Counted from the stretch's first letter, positions 35,040 to 43,591 are shown. The stretch is DNA of 64,000 bases from WJMT01 sp964445575 (GCA_964445575.1 CAYULB010000004.1:23352-87351), one strand, 5' to 3'. The notes: a model not told the origin generated them from the letters alone. Numbers and translations: made by a program.

Positions 35040-36109
35040 GACATGACCTCTCGAATATGCTGGATTAAAATCTGGCTCACATTCTCCCTTTGGTATTTCT
35101 CCAGAGCTTTATTTTGAGAATCAATCAACTTTTCTCTAAATTCCCGGTCTTGTTGAATCCTGTCTATAAGCGCAGCCGTAAGAAGCGGGTCTTTCCTCTT
35201 TATCAGCATGCCTCCTTTATTCATGGTCTCTTTCACTGCCCCGGCTTCATACGCCGCTACAGGAATCTGATTGTAAAAAGCTTCAATAAGCGGAACCCCA
35301 AAGCCTTCATGTTCACTCATGCTTAAATAAACGTCTCCTGTCTTGAAATAAGCTGCCAGTTCAGAAAAGTCCACATGCCCGGTCAAATAAACATGCTCCA
35401 GGTCCAGTCTTTTTATCAATCTTTGAAGTCCGCTAAAGTATTTTTCCATACCCCTGTGATCTCCTACCAGAAAAAGCTGAGATTGGGGATTGAAATATTT
35501 CTGGTAAAAATAAAAGACCTTGATCACATCTTCAAATTTTTTATGAGGAGCCACCCGGCTTACAAACAAAAGAGTGGTCTTTTTGCTGTCCACTATCTCT
35601 CGGGTTATTGGGTCTCCTTCCTGGTCGAATTTAGATAAATCCAGAAGAATAGGGAGCACTCCGGTTCTTTTATAGCCTGCCTCCTCCAGTTCTCTGCGGT
35701 TGTACTCTGAATCTCCTAAAGCAAGGTCCACCCTGTCAGCAAAAAGCTTGAGTTCAAGACGCCCTTTATAACATTCCTTTGCCAGTATCCGGTGATAATC
35801 TATAAAAAAACGATAGGGAGTGATATTGTGATAAATCATGACTTTCTTATCCGGGATTCGAAAAAACATCTTTGAAACAGGTGAACCAATGGAAAAATGA
35901 AATATGACTATGTTTTTCTTTGAGCTGACCGCTGGGTATTCCCTGAAGTCCCGGGCATACTTTGCGGTCCGGCTGTCATAATATTTAATGAATATTTCTG
36001 AATCAAATCCATGCTTTCTGAGAGCCTTGCGTATTTCCAGCATTTCATCCGAGATAGCATCTCCATATGTCAAGGATGTGGCAAATTGATGGACTTCCAC
36101 TTCTGACAT
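35036..36109 (-). CDS. glycosyltransferase family 4 (tandem paralogue 1)
   Basis: A 357-residue GT-B enzyme, paralogue of the next gene downstream. The nucleotide-sugar domain starts LLFVSRVAPHKKFEDVIKVF, with SEHEGFGVPLIEAFYNQ as the donor-binding Glu motif. The N-terminal part (YGDAISDEMLEIRKALRKHG) suggests it works on the same type of acceptor as its paralogue. It follows the coiled-coil gene by 16 bp and overlaps the next gene by 4 bp. Confidence 0.88.
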   Translation of the reverse strand: MSEVEVHQFATSLTYGDAISDEMLEIRKALRKHGFDSEIFIKYYDSRTAKYARDFREYPAVSSKKNIVIFHFSIGSPVSKMFFRIPDKKVMIYHNITPYRFFIDYHRILAKECYKGRLELKLFADRVDLALGDSEYNRRELEEAGYKRTGVLPILLDLSKFDQEGDPITREIVDSKKTTLLFVSRVAPHKKFEDVIKVFYFYQKYFNPQSQLFLVGDHRGMEKYFSGLQRLIKRLDLEHVYLTGHVDFSELAAYFKTGDVYLSMSEHEGFGVPLIEAFYNQIPVAAYEAGAVKETMNKGGMLIKRKDPLLTAALIDRIQQDREFREKLIDSQNKALEKYQRENVSQILIQHIREVMS

Positions 36110-36125
36110 TCTTTAACTCAACTTT

Positions 36126-36584
36126 TCACTTGAAAACATGCTTTTCCAACGCTCTTTCTCTTTTTCTGAAGTTCTCAAAGTCCTTCTCTAAAATACTGAG
36201 TTTTACTCTCAGGTCCTCCAGCTCGATTTTGAGTTTAGTCAGCTCCACCACAATGTTATGACAGAGGCCGTACAGGAGCTTGATATACTCTTTTTTCCTC
36301 TCATCACCCTCCTCCTGTTCCAGTCGGTTCAAACGGTCATAGGTTTCAGCCGTTAAATCCTGATAAGACTCAAAGATCAGGGCCTTTATAAACGGCCGGA
36401 AAGGCCTTGCTGATTTGATCAAGATGTTTTTAATGAAAGATTTCATAGTGCTCCCTTTTTCTTTTTCAGAGACCAGAGCATCTTTTTGTGGAGAGGAAGT
36501 CTTAGGCCGGGATGTCTTCTCTTTGATCTGCCTCATGATATCATTGACATCCACACTGCTGTAATCGATTTTGATTTTCTTCAT
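36126..36584 (-). CDS. glycan-cluster coiled-coil protein with VDVNDIM N-terminal motif
   Basis: A 152-residue protein. It opens with IDYSSVDVNDIMRQIKEKTS, a short helical motif that I associate with proteins of polysaccharide clusters in several phyla, where it precedes glycosyltransferases or methyltransferases. It then has a basic linker with a possible membrane-associated stretch (SFIKNILIKSARPFRPFIK) and a C-terminal coiled coil (about 105-147). There is no catalytic domain. It may be a scaffold or chain-length partner for the downstream glycosyltransferases. It overlaps the preceding small gene by one base. Confidence 0.55.
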   Translation of the reverse strand: MKKIKIDYSSVDVNDIMRQIKEKTSRPKTSSPQKDALVSEKEKGSTMKSFIKNILIKSARPFRPFIKALIFESYQDLTAETYDRLNRLEQEEGDERKKEYIKLLYGLCHNIVVELTKLKIELEDLRVKLSILEKDFENFRKRERALEKHVFK

Positions 36585-36805
36585 TATTTTTTGGGCTTAA
36601 ACATCATATCTTCCCAGACACCCATGACATCCTTTATGCCCAGATTAGGTTCCAGCTTCATTTCTTGGATCTCTCTGATTTCTTTTTCTGAAATCACTCC
36701 CTTTCTTTTTTTCTCAGCCAGTTTTTTCTCTATTTCCTGGATCAGTTTTTTATTCTCTTCCTGGGTCAAAGACCTAATCTCCAAAAAATCTATTTCATCT
36801 CCCAT
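36584..36805 (-). CDS. small charged helical protein, first gene of the glycosyltransferase operon
   Basis: A 73-residue, Lys/Glu-rich, mostly helical protein with no recognised family (DEIDFLEIRSLTQEENKKLI, then KEIREIQEMKLEPNLGIKDV). Its stop overlaps the next ATG, so it is translationally coupled to the VDVNDIM protein and the three glycosyltransferases. The length and composition resemble small partners of MglA-like or glycan proteins, but no function can be assigned. Confidence 0.5.
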   Translation of the reverse strand: MGDEIDFLEIRSLTQEENKKLIQEIEKKLAEKKRKGVISEKEIREIQEMKLEPNLGIKDVMGVWEDMMFKPKK

Positions 36806-36929
36806 ATTTTTGACTCCTTCCCAGCATTTTAATCAATTTGAGTTATCAATTCAATTTGTTCTTTCTCCCGCCCGAGGTTTGCATTATAATACCATATCTA
36901 CTTCCAATTTTCTTTTAAAGGCTGAAACC

Positions 36930-37409
36930 ATGAAAATGAACATCAGGAATAAAGTCAGGATCGGAGTCATCGGAGGAGCCAATCCCTCTTCTGAGTTCCG
37001 GGAAACCGCTTATAAATTGGGGAGGGCCATTGCTGAAAAAAATGCGGTTTTGGTATGCGGAGGTTTGAGCGGAGTGATGGAAGCAGCTGCCAAAGGAAAC
37101 AAAGAGGCCGGGGGCATCAGCATTGGGATACTTCCGGGAAACTCCACTAAAGACGCCAACCCCTATATTGATGTCTCCATTGCCACAGGCATGGGTTACT
37201 CCCGGAATTCATTGGTAGTGATGAATTCAGACGTACTCATCGCCGTAGACGGACAGTACGGCACTCTCTCTGAAATCGCCTTTGGATTCATTCAGGATAA
37301 AAGAGTCATCGGACTGGGGACCTGGGATATAAAAGGAATCATCAAAACTGATTCACCTGAACAAGCCGTGGACCTGGCTCTCAAGCCTTACTTTCCATTG
37401 GTCCGCTGA
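36930..37409 (+). CDS. TIGR00725/LOG-like protein (Rossmann fold)
   Basis: A 159-residue protein of the TIGR00725 group, related to LOG cytokinin-activating enzymes and molybdenum-cofactor carrier-like proteins. GVIGGANPSSEFRETAYKLG opens the fold. VCGGLSGVMEAAAKG is the GGxxGxM nucleotide-binding motif, and GQYGTLSEIAFG the (P)GGxGTxxE-type motif, here with GQYGTLSE. The frame is open far upstream (to 36486), but only from ATG 36930 is the sequence family-like, and AAAGG precedes it. Exact substrate unknown. Confidence 0.8.
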   Translation: MKMNIRNKVRIGVIGGANPSSEFRETAYKLGRAIAEKNAVLVCGGLSGVMEAAAKGNKEAGGISIGILPGNSTKDANPYIDVSIATGMGYSRNSLVVMNSDVLIAVDGQYGTLSEIAFGFIQDKRVIGLGTWDIKGIIKTDSPEQAVDLALKPYFPLVR

Positions 37410-37419
37410 AACCAAAAAA

Positions 37420-38151
37420 ATGAAAAATTATAAGATAACGGTCTGTTATGACGGCACTGACTATCACGGCTGGCAGATCCAGCCCCGGAAAAAGACCATT
37501 CAGGGCCTTCTTGAAAAGGCACTCTATCATTTCAAATCACAGAGAATCACTGTAACAGGAGCCGGGAGAACAGATGCGGGAGTTCATGCAGCCGCCCAGG
37601 TGGCCCATTTTAAAGCTGACCTGAATTATCCAGAAGATGAGCTTCAGCGGGCCCTAAACGGGAATCTTCCTCCAGATATTCGGGTCACTAAGGTAGAAAC
37701 CGCAGATAGGGATTTCCACTCCAGAAAGCACGCCAAATCAAAAATATACCAGTACCGGATATTCAATGCTCCGGATATCACTCCCTTTCAAATCAGATAT
37801 GTTCTGTACCATCCAGGTCCTCTGGATTTAAAAAAGATGCAGGAGGCGGCTTTTTTGTTCAAAAGAAAAGATGACTTCACTTCCTTTTCTTCCAACAGGC
37901 TTCTCAATCCGGTAAAAAAAGTCATGCATTCACAATTCATAAGAAAAGGGAAAGAGCTTATCTATACTGTAGAAGCTGACGGGTTTCTGAAATACATGGC
38001 AAGAACCATGACAGGAGCACTCATTGCTGTGGGCGAAGGAAAGATAGCTCCTCCTCAAATTGACACCTTATTTAAAGAAAATAAACGCGATCCTCTCATC
38101 CCCACAGCCCCTGCCAAAGGTCTCTGTCTTATCAAAGTTAAATATTCTTGA
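37420..38151 (+). CDS. truA: tRNA pseudouridine(38-40) synthase TruA
   Basis: A 243-residue pseudouridine synthase that modifies U38-U40 of the anticodon arm. CYDGTDYHGWQIQP at the N-terminus, the catalytic Asp in GAGRTDAGVHA (near residue 50), RKHAKSKIYQYRI and the C-terminal FLKYMARTMTGALIAVG identify it. It starts 10 bp after the LOG-like gene and its end overlaps the convergent rimI end by 14 bp. Confidence 0.95.
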   Translation: MKNYKITVCYDGTDYHGWQIQPRKKTIQGLLEKALYHFKSQRITVTGAGRTDAGVHAAAQVAHFKADLNYPEDELQRALNGNLPPDIRVTKVETADRDFHSRKHAKSKIYQYRIFNAPDITPFQIRYVLYHPGPLDLKKMQEAAFLFKRKDDFTSFSSNRLLNPVKKVMHSQFIRKGKELIYTVEADGFLKYMARTMTGALIAVGEGKIAPPQIDTLFKENKRDPLIPTAPAKGLCLIKVKYS

Positions 38152-38566
38152 TCATCACCACCGCGTCTTCTCTGGGATTGCTGTAGTAATCTTTTCTGAT
38201 TCCTGCTTCTTTGAATTCAAATTTTTTATACAAAAAGCGGGCAGAATTATTAGACTCTCTGACTTCTAAAACAACCAACCGGGCTCCTCTTTGCTTCACA
38301 ATCCTCAGCATCCTGCTCAGGACCGAGCTTCCCAGTCCTTTCCTTCTGAAATCCGGATGAAGCGCAAAGTTGCTGATCTGGACTTCCTCCCCGATCTGCC
38401 AGAAAATAATGTATCCCACCACACTCTGGGTTTCAGGGTGTATGATTACATAGGGGAAAGAAATATCATAATTTTCAATCTCCCCTTCAAAGGAAGCCCT
38501 GTGCCAGGGATTTGCAAAAGATTTCTTTTCTATCTCCATGACCCTGGGAAGGTCCTCCTGGTTCAT
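38138..38566 (-). CDS. rimI: ribosomal protein S18 alanine N-acetyltransferase RimI
   Basis: A 142-residue GNAT acetyltransferase. EDLPRVMEIEKKSFANPW is the RimI N-terminal signature, FALHPDFRRKGLGSSVLSRM the acetyl-CoA loop, and EVRESNNSARFLYKKFEF the C-terminal half. It lies immediately downstream of tsaB, the common bacterial pairing. The ATG at 38566 is the only in-frame start, though the family usually has two or three extra N-terminal residues (here RR precedes the Met without a start codon). Confidence 0.9.
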   Translation of the reverse strand: MNQEDLPRVMEIEKKSFANPWHRASFEGEIENYDISFPYVIIHPETQSVVGYIIFWQIGEEVQISNFALHPDFRRKGLGSSVLSRMLRIVKQRGARLVVLEVRESNNSARFLYKKFEFKEAGIRKDYYSNPREDAVVMIKNI

Positions 38567-38606
38567 TCTGCGAAGATAAGGGGAACACCGGGAAGATAAG
38601 GGCTTG

Positions 38607-39287
38607 TTAATGATTTTTCTCCGCCTGCGATTTTCTTAAATATAAAGGTTTTAATTCTCTGAAATCAAGACCTTTTTTTTCTTTTAAAATCCTGCTTCCC
38701 AAAACCCCCACTTCATAAGCTGTGAACAAACTTCGTGAAGAAAACCTGGCTTTGTCTTTAAAATACTGGAATATCTTTTTTTTATAAGCTTGAGACCCGC
38801 TTCCAATAAAATGAATAAACCGGTTGGAAGGAAGCTGGGATAAAAACACATCTGGAGAAGTGCAGCCTTGAGAAATGATTTCTTTCATTTCTCCTCCCTC
38901 CTTCTCATACAGGGCTGCATAGATTTCCCCTTTTTTAGCATCTATGAGGGGACAGAGCAGCTTATGGTAAGGACTTTTTATCTTTAAGGCCAGAGCCTGC
39001 AGAGTGGAAACAGGAGCCACAGGTTTTTTTGTCACATAAGCAAAAGATTTGATAGTGCTCATCCCGATTCTTATTCCAGTGAAAGAACCCGGGCCCACGG
39101 CCAGTGCAAAGCCGTCGATATCCTGGAGCTTCAGTCCTTTAAACCGGAGCATCAGGTCCACTGCAGGAAGAAGTCTTTCTGAATGAGTGAGAGAAGAAAC
39201 TGAATTGACTTCTGCAATCAGCACTTCATCCTTCAGCAGAGCTGCAGAACCGGCAAAGGAAGTGGTGTCTAAGGAAAGGATGAACAT
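38607..39287 (-). CDS. tsaB: tRNA t6A biosynthesis protein TsaB
   Basis: A 226-residue ASKHA-fold protein that forms the t6A37 tRNA modification complex with TsaD and TsaE. ILSLDTTSFAGSAALL opens it, LTHSERLLPAVDLML follows, and AVGPGSFTGIRIGMSTIKSFA is the diagnostic TsaB motif (near residue 64). It lies between the first aconitase-family pair (3 bp gap) and rimI. Confidence 0.93.
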   Translation of the reverse strand: MFILSLDTTSFAGSAALLKDEVLIAEVNSVSSLTHSERLLPAVDLMLRFKGLKLQDIDGFALAVGPGSFTGIRIGMSTIKSFAYVTKKPVAPVSTLQALALKIKSPYHKLLCPLIDAKKGEIYAALYEKEGGEMKEIISQGCTSPDVFLSQLPSNRFIHFIGSGSQAYKKKIFQYFKDKARFSSRSLFTAYEVGVLGSRILKEKKGLDFRELKPLYLRKSQAEKNH

Positions 39288-39290
39288 TTT

Positions 39291-39836
39291 TCAGCTTCCT
39301 TTCTGTTTTTTGCCAAAAGCAAATAATCCCCCGGCCTGATAAATTTCTCTCTGAACCGGACTCATAGGCTCCAGTCCAAAGTCCTGATTTTGTGAGAGAT
39401 TTTTTGCCTTCCCGCTCTTCAGGTTAACCTCTGCTTTATCTCCGGTATTGAGAATTCCTTTTCCGGCCAGCTCCTCGATTCCAGAATATTTTAAAACCGG
39501 AAAACCTGAATTCACTGCATTCCTGAAATATATGGCACCGAAGGAGTGAGCCATGATCAGGCTTATTTTCAGGGCAGCAAAGCAGTCCACAGCCTGCTGT
39601 CTGGATGAGCCGGCACCAAAATTTCTTCCCGCCACCAGCATATCCCCTGGCTTGGCTTTGGATGAGAAATCCTTCCATCCCTCCAGGTTTCCCAAAGCAT
39701 ACCGGCCCATCTCTGAAACCTCAGTTATATGAAGATAAGCGTTGTGATAGATCTGATCGGTATCAATATCTTCAATCAGCTTCCCGCTCTCATCTTTTAA
39801 CACCCACAATCTTCCTCGAAAAACAAATTCACTCAT
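39291..39836 (-). CDS. aconitase/isopropylmalate dehydratase family, small subunit (pair 1)
   Basis: A 181-residue swivel-domain subunit of a LeuCD-type hydro-lyase. IDTDQIYHNAYL is the substrate-loop region and RNFGAGSSRQQAVDCFAALK the conserved GxGSSR segment that completes the active site. SFGAIYFRNAVNSGFPVL follows. The loop sequence (NAYLHI) differs from the classical leucine-pathway form and from pair 2 (PGKYTY), so the two pairs probably handle different tri- or dicarboxylates. The gene starts directly after the large-subunit stop. Confidence 0.85.
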   Translation of the reverse strand: MSEFVFRGRLWVLKDESGKLIEDIDTDQIYHNAYLHITEVSEMGRYALGNLEGWKDFSSKAKPGDMLVAGRNFGAGSSRQQAVDCFAALKISLIMAHSFGAIYFRNAVNSGFPVLKYSGIEELAGKGILNTGDKAEVNLKSGKAKNLSQNQDFGLEPMSPVQREIYQAGGLFAFGKKQKGS

Positions 39837-41087
39837 CTATAGATCCTCCGGACCGGCAATCCTTCCCAGCACACAGGAGGCGGCCACCACCTGAGGACTC
39901 GCCAGATAATTTTTTCCTTTTCCCTGTTTTCCAGCAAAGTTTCGGTTTCCTGTGCTGATCTGGGTTTCCCCTTTCCCGGTTAATCCTATATGGCCTTCAG
40001 CACACCCCCCACATCCAGGATTGCTGACCACAGCTCCGCTTTCAAAAAGCAGGTCTAAAATCCCTTGTTTTAAAATCTCGGAATACACTTTCCGGGTAGC
40101 AGGAACTATTTTTAATACCACTTCTTGCTTGACCTTTCTCCCTCTGAGCACCTCAGCCGCAGCTCTCAAATCCTCGGTGCGGCCGTTGGTGCAGGAACCA
40201 ATAAATCCTGAATCAATCCGGACATTCCTTAAGTCCTTGACATCTTTGACATTGGTAGGCTGAAAAGGAACTGCTGCTTTAGGGGTGAGTTCAGATACAT
40301 CGATTTCAATCACTTCCGAATACTGAGCTTTCTCATCCGCCTGAACAGGCACGTACTTTATCCCGGCTAACGATTCCATCTCTTTTAAAAATCCCTGGTT
40401 CACCTCAGGAATAAAACCAATGATACCAGCCATCTCAGTCACCATGCTGCACAGGGTTATGCGGCCTGACAAGGAAAGGGTTCTGACCGGTTCCCCGTAG
40501 AATTCTATGGCTTTGAGGGCGGCGGCTCGAGTCCCCAGCTTACTGAGGATGAATAAAGTCAAATCCTTGGCTGAGGCAGACGGTTTGACCTTTCCTTTTA
40601 GAATAACTTTGACAGTCTCAGGGACTTCAAACCAGGTCCTGCCGGTTTTAAAGGCAAAGGTGATGTCCACATCTCCCATACCCTGGCCAAAACTCCCCAC
40701 CGCCCCCAGTATATTCAAGTGGCTGTCCGTGCCCACCACTGTGCTCCCCGGAACTGCATGACCCTTTTCTATGAGAACATGAGAGCCGATTCCCTCATCC
40801 ACATCATACACCCTGATTCCTTTTTTCCGGGCAAACTCACGGCATATCTGCTGATTATCCGCATATTTTATAGAACAGGCAGGCACCGAGAGGTCAAAGG
40901 TAAAAAATGTCTTATTGCTGTCCTCAACCGGTTCATCTCCATATTCTCGCTGAAAATTCTTCACCACATTGGGACCGCCGAAATCCCGGGCTGAGCGCAC
41001 ATCCAGAGTCATCCATACTATGCGTCCTGGCCGGACCTGCTGCTGGGTGTGGCCGCGGATGATTTTTTCAATAACCGTCAAATTCAT
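39837..41087 (-). CDS. aconitase/isopropylmalate dehydratase family, large subunit (pair 1)
   Basis: A 416-residue [4Fe-4S] hydro-lyase subunit. Cluster ligands are in GSCTNGR (one Cys) and NPGCGGC (two Cys). VVGTDSHLNILGAVGSFGQGMG and ISTGNRNFAGKQG are further family motifs. The usual GTDSHTTT reads GTDSHLNI, a less common variant. The family covers 3-isopropylmalate dehydratase, homoaconitase, methylcitrate-type dehydratases and bacterial aconitase-like pairs. No leuA or leuB is beside it, so a leucine role is not supported by context. It heads a minus-strand unit with its small subunit, tsaB and rimI. Confidence 0.85.
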   Translation of the reverse strand: MNLTVIEKIIRGHTQQQVRPGRIVWMTLDVRSARDFGGPNVVKNFQREYGDEPVEDSNKTFFTFDLSVPACSIKYADNQQICREFARKKGIRVYDVDEGIGSHVLIEKGHAVPGSTVVGTDSHLNILGAVGSFGQGMGDVDITFAFKTGRTWFEVPETVKVILKGKVKPSASAKDLTLFILSKLGTRAAALKAIEFYGEPVRTLSLSGRITLCSMVTEMAGIIGFIPEVNQGFLKEMESLAGIKYVPVQADEKAQYSEVIEIDVSELTPKAAVPFQPTNVKDVKDLRNVRIDSGFIGSCTNGRTEDLRAAAEVLRGRKVKQEVVLKIVPATRKVYSEILKQGILDLLFESGAVVSNPGCGGCAEGHIGLTGKGETQISTGNRNFAGKQGKGKNYLASPQVVAASCVLGRIAGPEDL

Positions 41088-41289
41088 TTTATCTGGCCTC
41101 TTTTATCTTCCCAATCCTACCATAAAAAACAGTCCCGTGATACCCGTTCACCTATTTTTTTTCTATTCTTTTTTCTCTTGTCTTTCCTTCAATGCTCCAT
41201 ATGTTTTTACTTCTTAAATATGGATTCAAGAATGGATATTATCTCTTTTCTTTGCCATAATAAAGAATAAAAAAAGCAGATTCTTTACA
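41088..41289. other. divergent intergenic region with dispersed motif, copy 2
   Basis: Lies between the divergently transcribed aconitase-family and sigma-factor genes. 41127-41165 holds the second copy of the ACAGTnCCGT..TACCCGTTCACC motif ending in a long T-run. No clear sigma70 or ECF-type promoter pair is visible to me, though both genes must start here. Confidence 0.45.
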
Positions 41290-41868
41290 ATGAAACCGCT
41301 GTCCCCAACTGATTATGAACTCGTACAACAGGTAGCCCAAAAAGACCTTCAGGCTTTTCAGAAATTGGTCCATCGCTACAAGCGTATGGTAACCAATGTT
41401 TGCTTACGCCTTACTGGAGACAGGGAGAATGCCGAGGATGTAGCTCAGGAAGTATTTTTTAGGATCTATCAGAAAGCCAAGACTTTTCACGGCAGAAGCA
41501 AACCATCAACATGGATTTATCAGATTGCTGTAAACTGTTCTCTCAATTATCTGAGAAAGCAAAAAAAGTCTAATCCCGAAAAATCTCCTTTTGCTTTCCC
41601 AGAGGACCCGCATAAAGTCCCGGCGCCCCCTCATATTTCTCCAGATAAAGCTCTGGAACATAAAGAGGATAGGCAGCTGATCCAAAAAGCTCTTGACTCA
41701 CTCCCCTTAAAACAGAGAACAGCTTTTATTCTTCATCACTGGGAGGGTCTTTCTTATCAGGAAATTGCTGATATTCTTAAATCATCACTTCCTGCTGTGG
41801 AATCCAGAATTCACCGTGCAAAGCGCTCTTTAAAGGATGCGCTCCTTTTTATGGTGAAAAAAAAATAA
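41290..41868 (+). CDS. ECF-type RNA polymerase sigma factor
   Basis: A 192-residue group 4 sigma factor. Region 2 spans about residues 20-85 (LVHRYKRMVTNVCLRLTGDR, EDVAQEVFFRIYQKAKTF, STWIYQIAVNCSLNYLR), and region 4 about 130-185 (LDSLPLKQRTAFILHHWEGL, SYQEIADIL). It precedes a zinc-type anti-sigma gene and two Spy-like genes, an arrangement of metal- or envelope-stress regulons. Target promoters are not evident from the window alone. Confidence 0.9.
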   Translation: MKPLSPTDYELVQQVAQKDLQAFQKLVHRYKRMVTNVCLRLTGDRENAEDVAQEVFFRIYQKAKTFHGRSKPSTWIYQIAVNCSLNYLRKQKKSNPEKSPFAFPEDPHKVPAPPHISPDKALEHKEDRQLIQKALDSLPLKQRTAFILHHWEGLSYQEIADILKSSLPAVESRIHRAKRSLKDALLFMVKKK

Positions 41869-41873
41869 ATCAA

Positions 41874-41899
41874 ACGCAAGTTTTTTTGAATACTTGTGT
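41874..41899 (+). promoter_or_regulatory. small hairpin between sigma and anti-sigma genes
   Basis: ACGCAAGT (41874-41881) pairs with ACTTGTGT (41892-41899), an 8-bp stem with one G-T wobble, around a T-rich loop. No T-run follows the stem, so it is not a classic terminator. It could tune expression of the anti-sigma factor relative to the sigma factor. Confidence 0.3.
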
Positions 41900-41924
41900 C
41901 TAATCAAATGGAGAGGAAATTAAA

Positions 41925-42404
41925 ATGAAAAACAGGAAGCTTTGCCGGCAGGTCAAAATCCACCTGCCGGATATTGTGGAACCATCGTCCGATTTGCCTC
42001 AAAAAGAGTTCCTTCTATCTCATGTCAAATCCTGTCCCGACTGTCTTAACCTGGTTAATGAATTTTCAAGGTTATGGAGACAGCTTGAATCCCCCCCTGA
42101 GATAGAACCTTCTCCAGACTTCTCTCAAAGAGCCGTTAAAATGATTGAAGAACATGAAGCCACAAAATTTCGCCCAGGAACCGTTTTGACAAGATTAAGA
42201 CCTTTACTCAAGGCTCTTCCTGCTGCGGCACTCATTGTCTTGGCTGGACTGATCGGTAACTTCCTGGGAGGGGGAGATACTGAAATAAAGAAAGACTTCT
42301 CTCGGGAATTTGTGACTGAATACTTCAATAATCTTGATGAGATCCCTTCGGGTTCTTTTGCTGACGCCTATCTTTATTTAGACCAAGGAAAAAGGAGGAA
42401 TTGA
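41925..42404 (+). CDS. anti-sigma factor with HxxxCxxC zinc motif
   Basis: A 159-residue protein: a cytoplasmic N-terminal anti-sigma domain with HVKSCPDC (HxxxCxxC), then an acidic linker, one membrane segment (about 97-114), and a short extracytoplasmic tail. This is the RsrA/ZAS layout, binding the adjacent ECF sigma factor and releasing it on redox or metal signals. It ends at the ribosome binding site of the next gene (AAAGGAGG), with the TGA adjacent to its start. Confidence 0.75.
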   Translation: MKNRKLCRQVKIHLPDIVEPSSDLPQKEFLLSHVKSCPDCLNLVNEFSRLWRQLESPPEIEPSPDFSQRAVKMIEEHEATKFRPGTVLTRLRPLLKALPAAALIVLAGLIGNFLGGGDTEIKKDFSREFVTEYFNNLDEIPSGSFADAYLYLDQGKRRN

Positions 42405-42406
42405 AA

Positions 42407-42961
42407 GTGAAAGCAAAAAATAAACTCATGACTTACGGGCTTGTTTTCCTGATTGCTGTTAACATAACCGCTCTTTTGACCTTGGCTTATAACCGGCTGT
42501 ACATCCAAGAAAAGCAGCCTCCAGAAGCAGACCCTGCCCGCGCAGTAGAGGCTGTAAAAAAAGAACTCCAGCTCACTCCTCAGCAGACTCACAAAATGAT
42601 CGACACGCGCAACTCCTATCAAGAACAAATCCAACCTGAGATGCTGAAAATTCAGGAAAAAAAGAGAATTCTTTTTGAGGAAATAACGAAAGATAACCCG
42701 GACCTAGCCCTCATCAACAGTTACATCGATGAAATAAGCCATCTTCAAGCCGAGATACAAAAAAAGGCAGTAAAGAATCTTCTCAAGGAAAAGTCCATTC
42801 TCAACAAGAACCAGCAGAAGCATTATTTCTCTCTATGCGAACAGCATGTCTGCGGACAAGGAAAGGGGCTGTCTCATTCCCATGGAAAATCTTCTCCAGA
42901 AAAAGAGAAGATGGAAAACAAAGAAAGCCCCACATGTTTCAATAAAATCTTAGATCATTAA
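42407..42961 (+). CDS. Spy/CpxP-like periplasmic protein 1
   Basis: A 184-residue protein with an N-terminal membrane or signal segment and then an LTPQQTHKM helix followed by amphipathic helices (EEITKDNPDLALINSYIDEI), the repeated LTxxQ layout of Spy/CpxP/ZraP metal-stress chaperones. The C-terminus has a cysteine- and histidine-rich patch (CEQHVCGQGKGLSHSHGK). GTG 42407 is chosen because AGGAGG (42394-42399) is 7 bases away; the TTG six bases earlier is too close. Probably part of the regulon of the adjacent ECF sigma factor. Confidence 0.7.
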   Translation: MKAKNKLMTYGLVFLIAVNITALLTLAYNRLYIQEKQPPEADPARAVEAVKKELQLTPQQTHKMIDTRNSYQEQIQPEMLKIQEKKRILFEEITKDNPDLALINSYIDEISHLQAEIQKKAVKNLLKEKSILNKNQQKHYFSLCEQHVCGQGKGLSHSHGKSSPEKEKMENKESPTCFNKILDH

Positions 42962-42985
42962 AGAAAATTATTAGGGAGGTCAAAA

Positions 42986-43525
42986 ATGAAAAATGTTAGA
43001 TTGTTTATCCTAGGAATACTGGTGCTATCACTGGCGGCTTCTATGCCTCTTATGTCTCAAAAGGCTTCTGAAAAACCCATGATGCATCAGAAAATGACTC
43101 AAGAAATGTCATGCCAAAACCAGCTGAACCTGACTGAAGAACAGCAGGAAAAAATCCAGAAAATGAAGCTTCAGCATCAAAAAGAAATGCTCGCCCTCCA
43201 AACAGAACTCAAGACCAAAAAACTGGACCTTCGCGCACTCAAAACAGAAAAAGCTGATTCAGCTACGATCAATGCGAAGATCGACGAGATTGCTGAGGCT
43301 CAGGCAGCCATCCAGAAAAAAGCCTTTGCTCACCACATGGAAATAAGAAACATCCTGACAGATGAACAGAAGGAAATCTTTGATAAAATGCCTCACTCTT
43401 GCGGAATGACCCTAGGGGTCGGTTTCATGAGTCATGGACACGGTTCCAGCTGCAGGAGTCACTCCCATTCTGGAATGCACAACACTCAAGGAATGAAGCA
43501 TTCAGGCACAGCCCACAAGAAGTGA
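42986..43525 (+). CDS. Spy/CpxP-like periplasmic protein 2, Met/His-rich
   Basis: A 179-residue exported protein: signal peptide (LFILGILVLSLAASMPLMS), Met/His-rich N-terminus (PMMHQKMTQEM), then an LTEEQQEKIQKMKLQHQKEM helix, a second LTDEQKEIF motif, and a His/Met/Ser-rich end (SHGHGSSCRSHSHSGMHNTQ). The LTxxQ repeats and the metal-binding composition fit a periplasmic metal-stress chaperone. Copper or zinc binding is a reasonable inference from the His and Met clusters. It is 24 bp downstream of its paralogue, with a good AGGGAGG. Confidence 0.75.
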   Translation: MKNVRLFILGILVLSLAASMPLMSQKASEKPMMHQKMTQEMSCQNQLNLTEEQQEKIQKMKLQHQKEMLALQTELKTKKLDLRALKTEKADSATINAKIDEIAEAQAAIQKKAFAHHMEIRNILTDEQKEIFDKMPHSCGMTLGVGFMSHGHGSSCRSHSHSGMHNTQGMKHSGTAHKK

Positions 43526-43591
43526 GTTTGCTGAATTATTAGAGATCATTAAAGCCTGGATTTTAAAAAAGGCCCCTTTTCCTTTATTTGG

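Noticed and set aside
36486..36929. Upstream extension of the LOG-like protein
   Set aside because: Antisense to the coiled-coil operon genes and not family-like; ATG 36930 starts the fold.
39291..41087. Leucine biosynthesis leuCD
   Set aside because: No leuA or leuB neighbours and non-classical substrate-loop residues; called only at family level.
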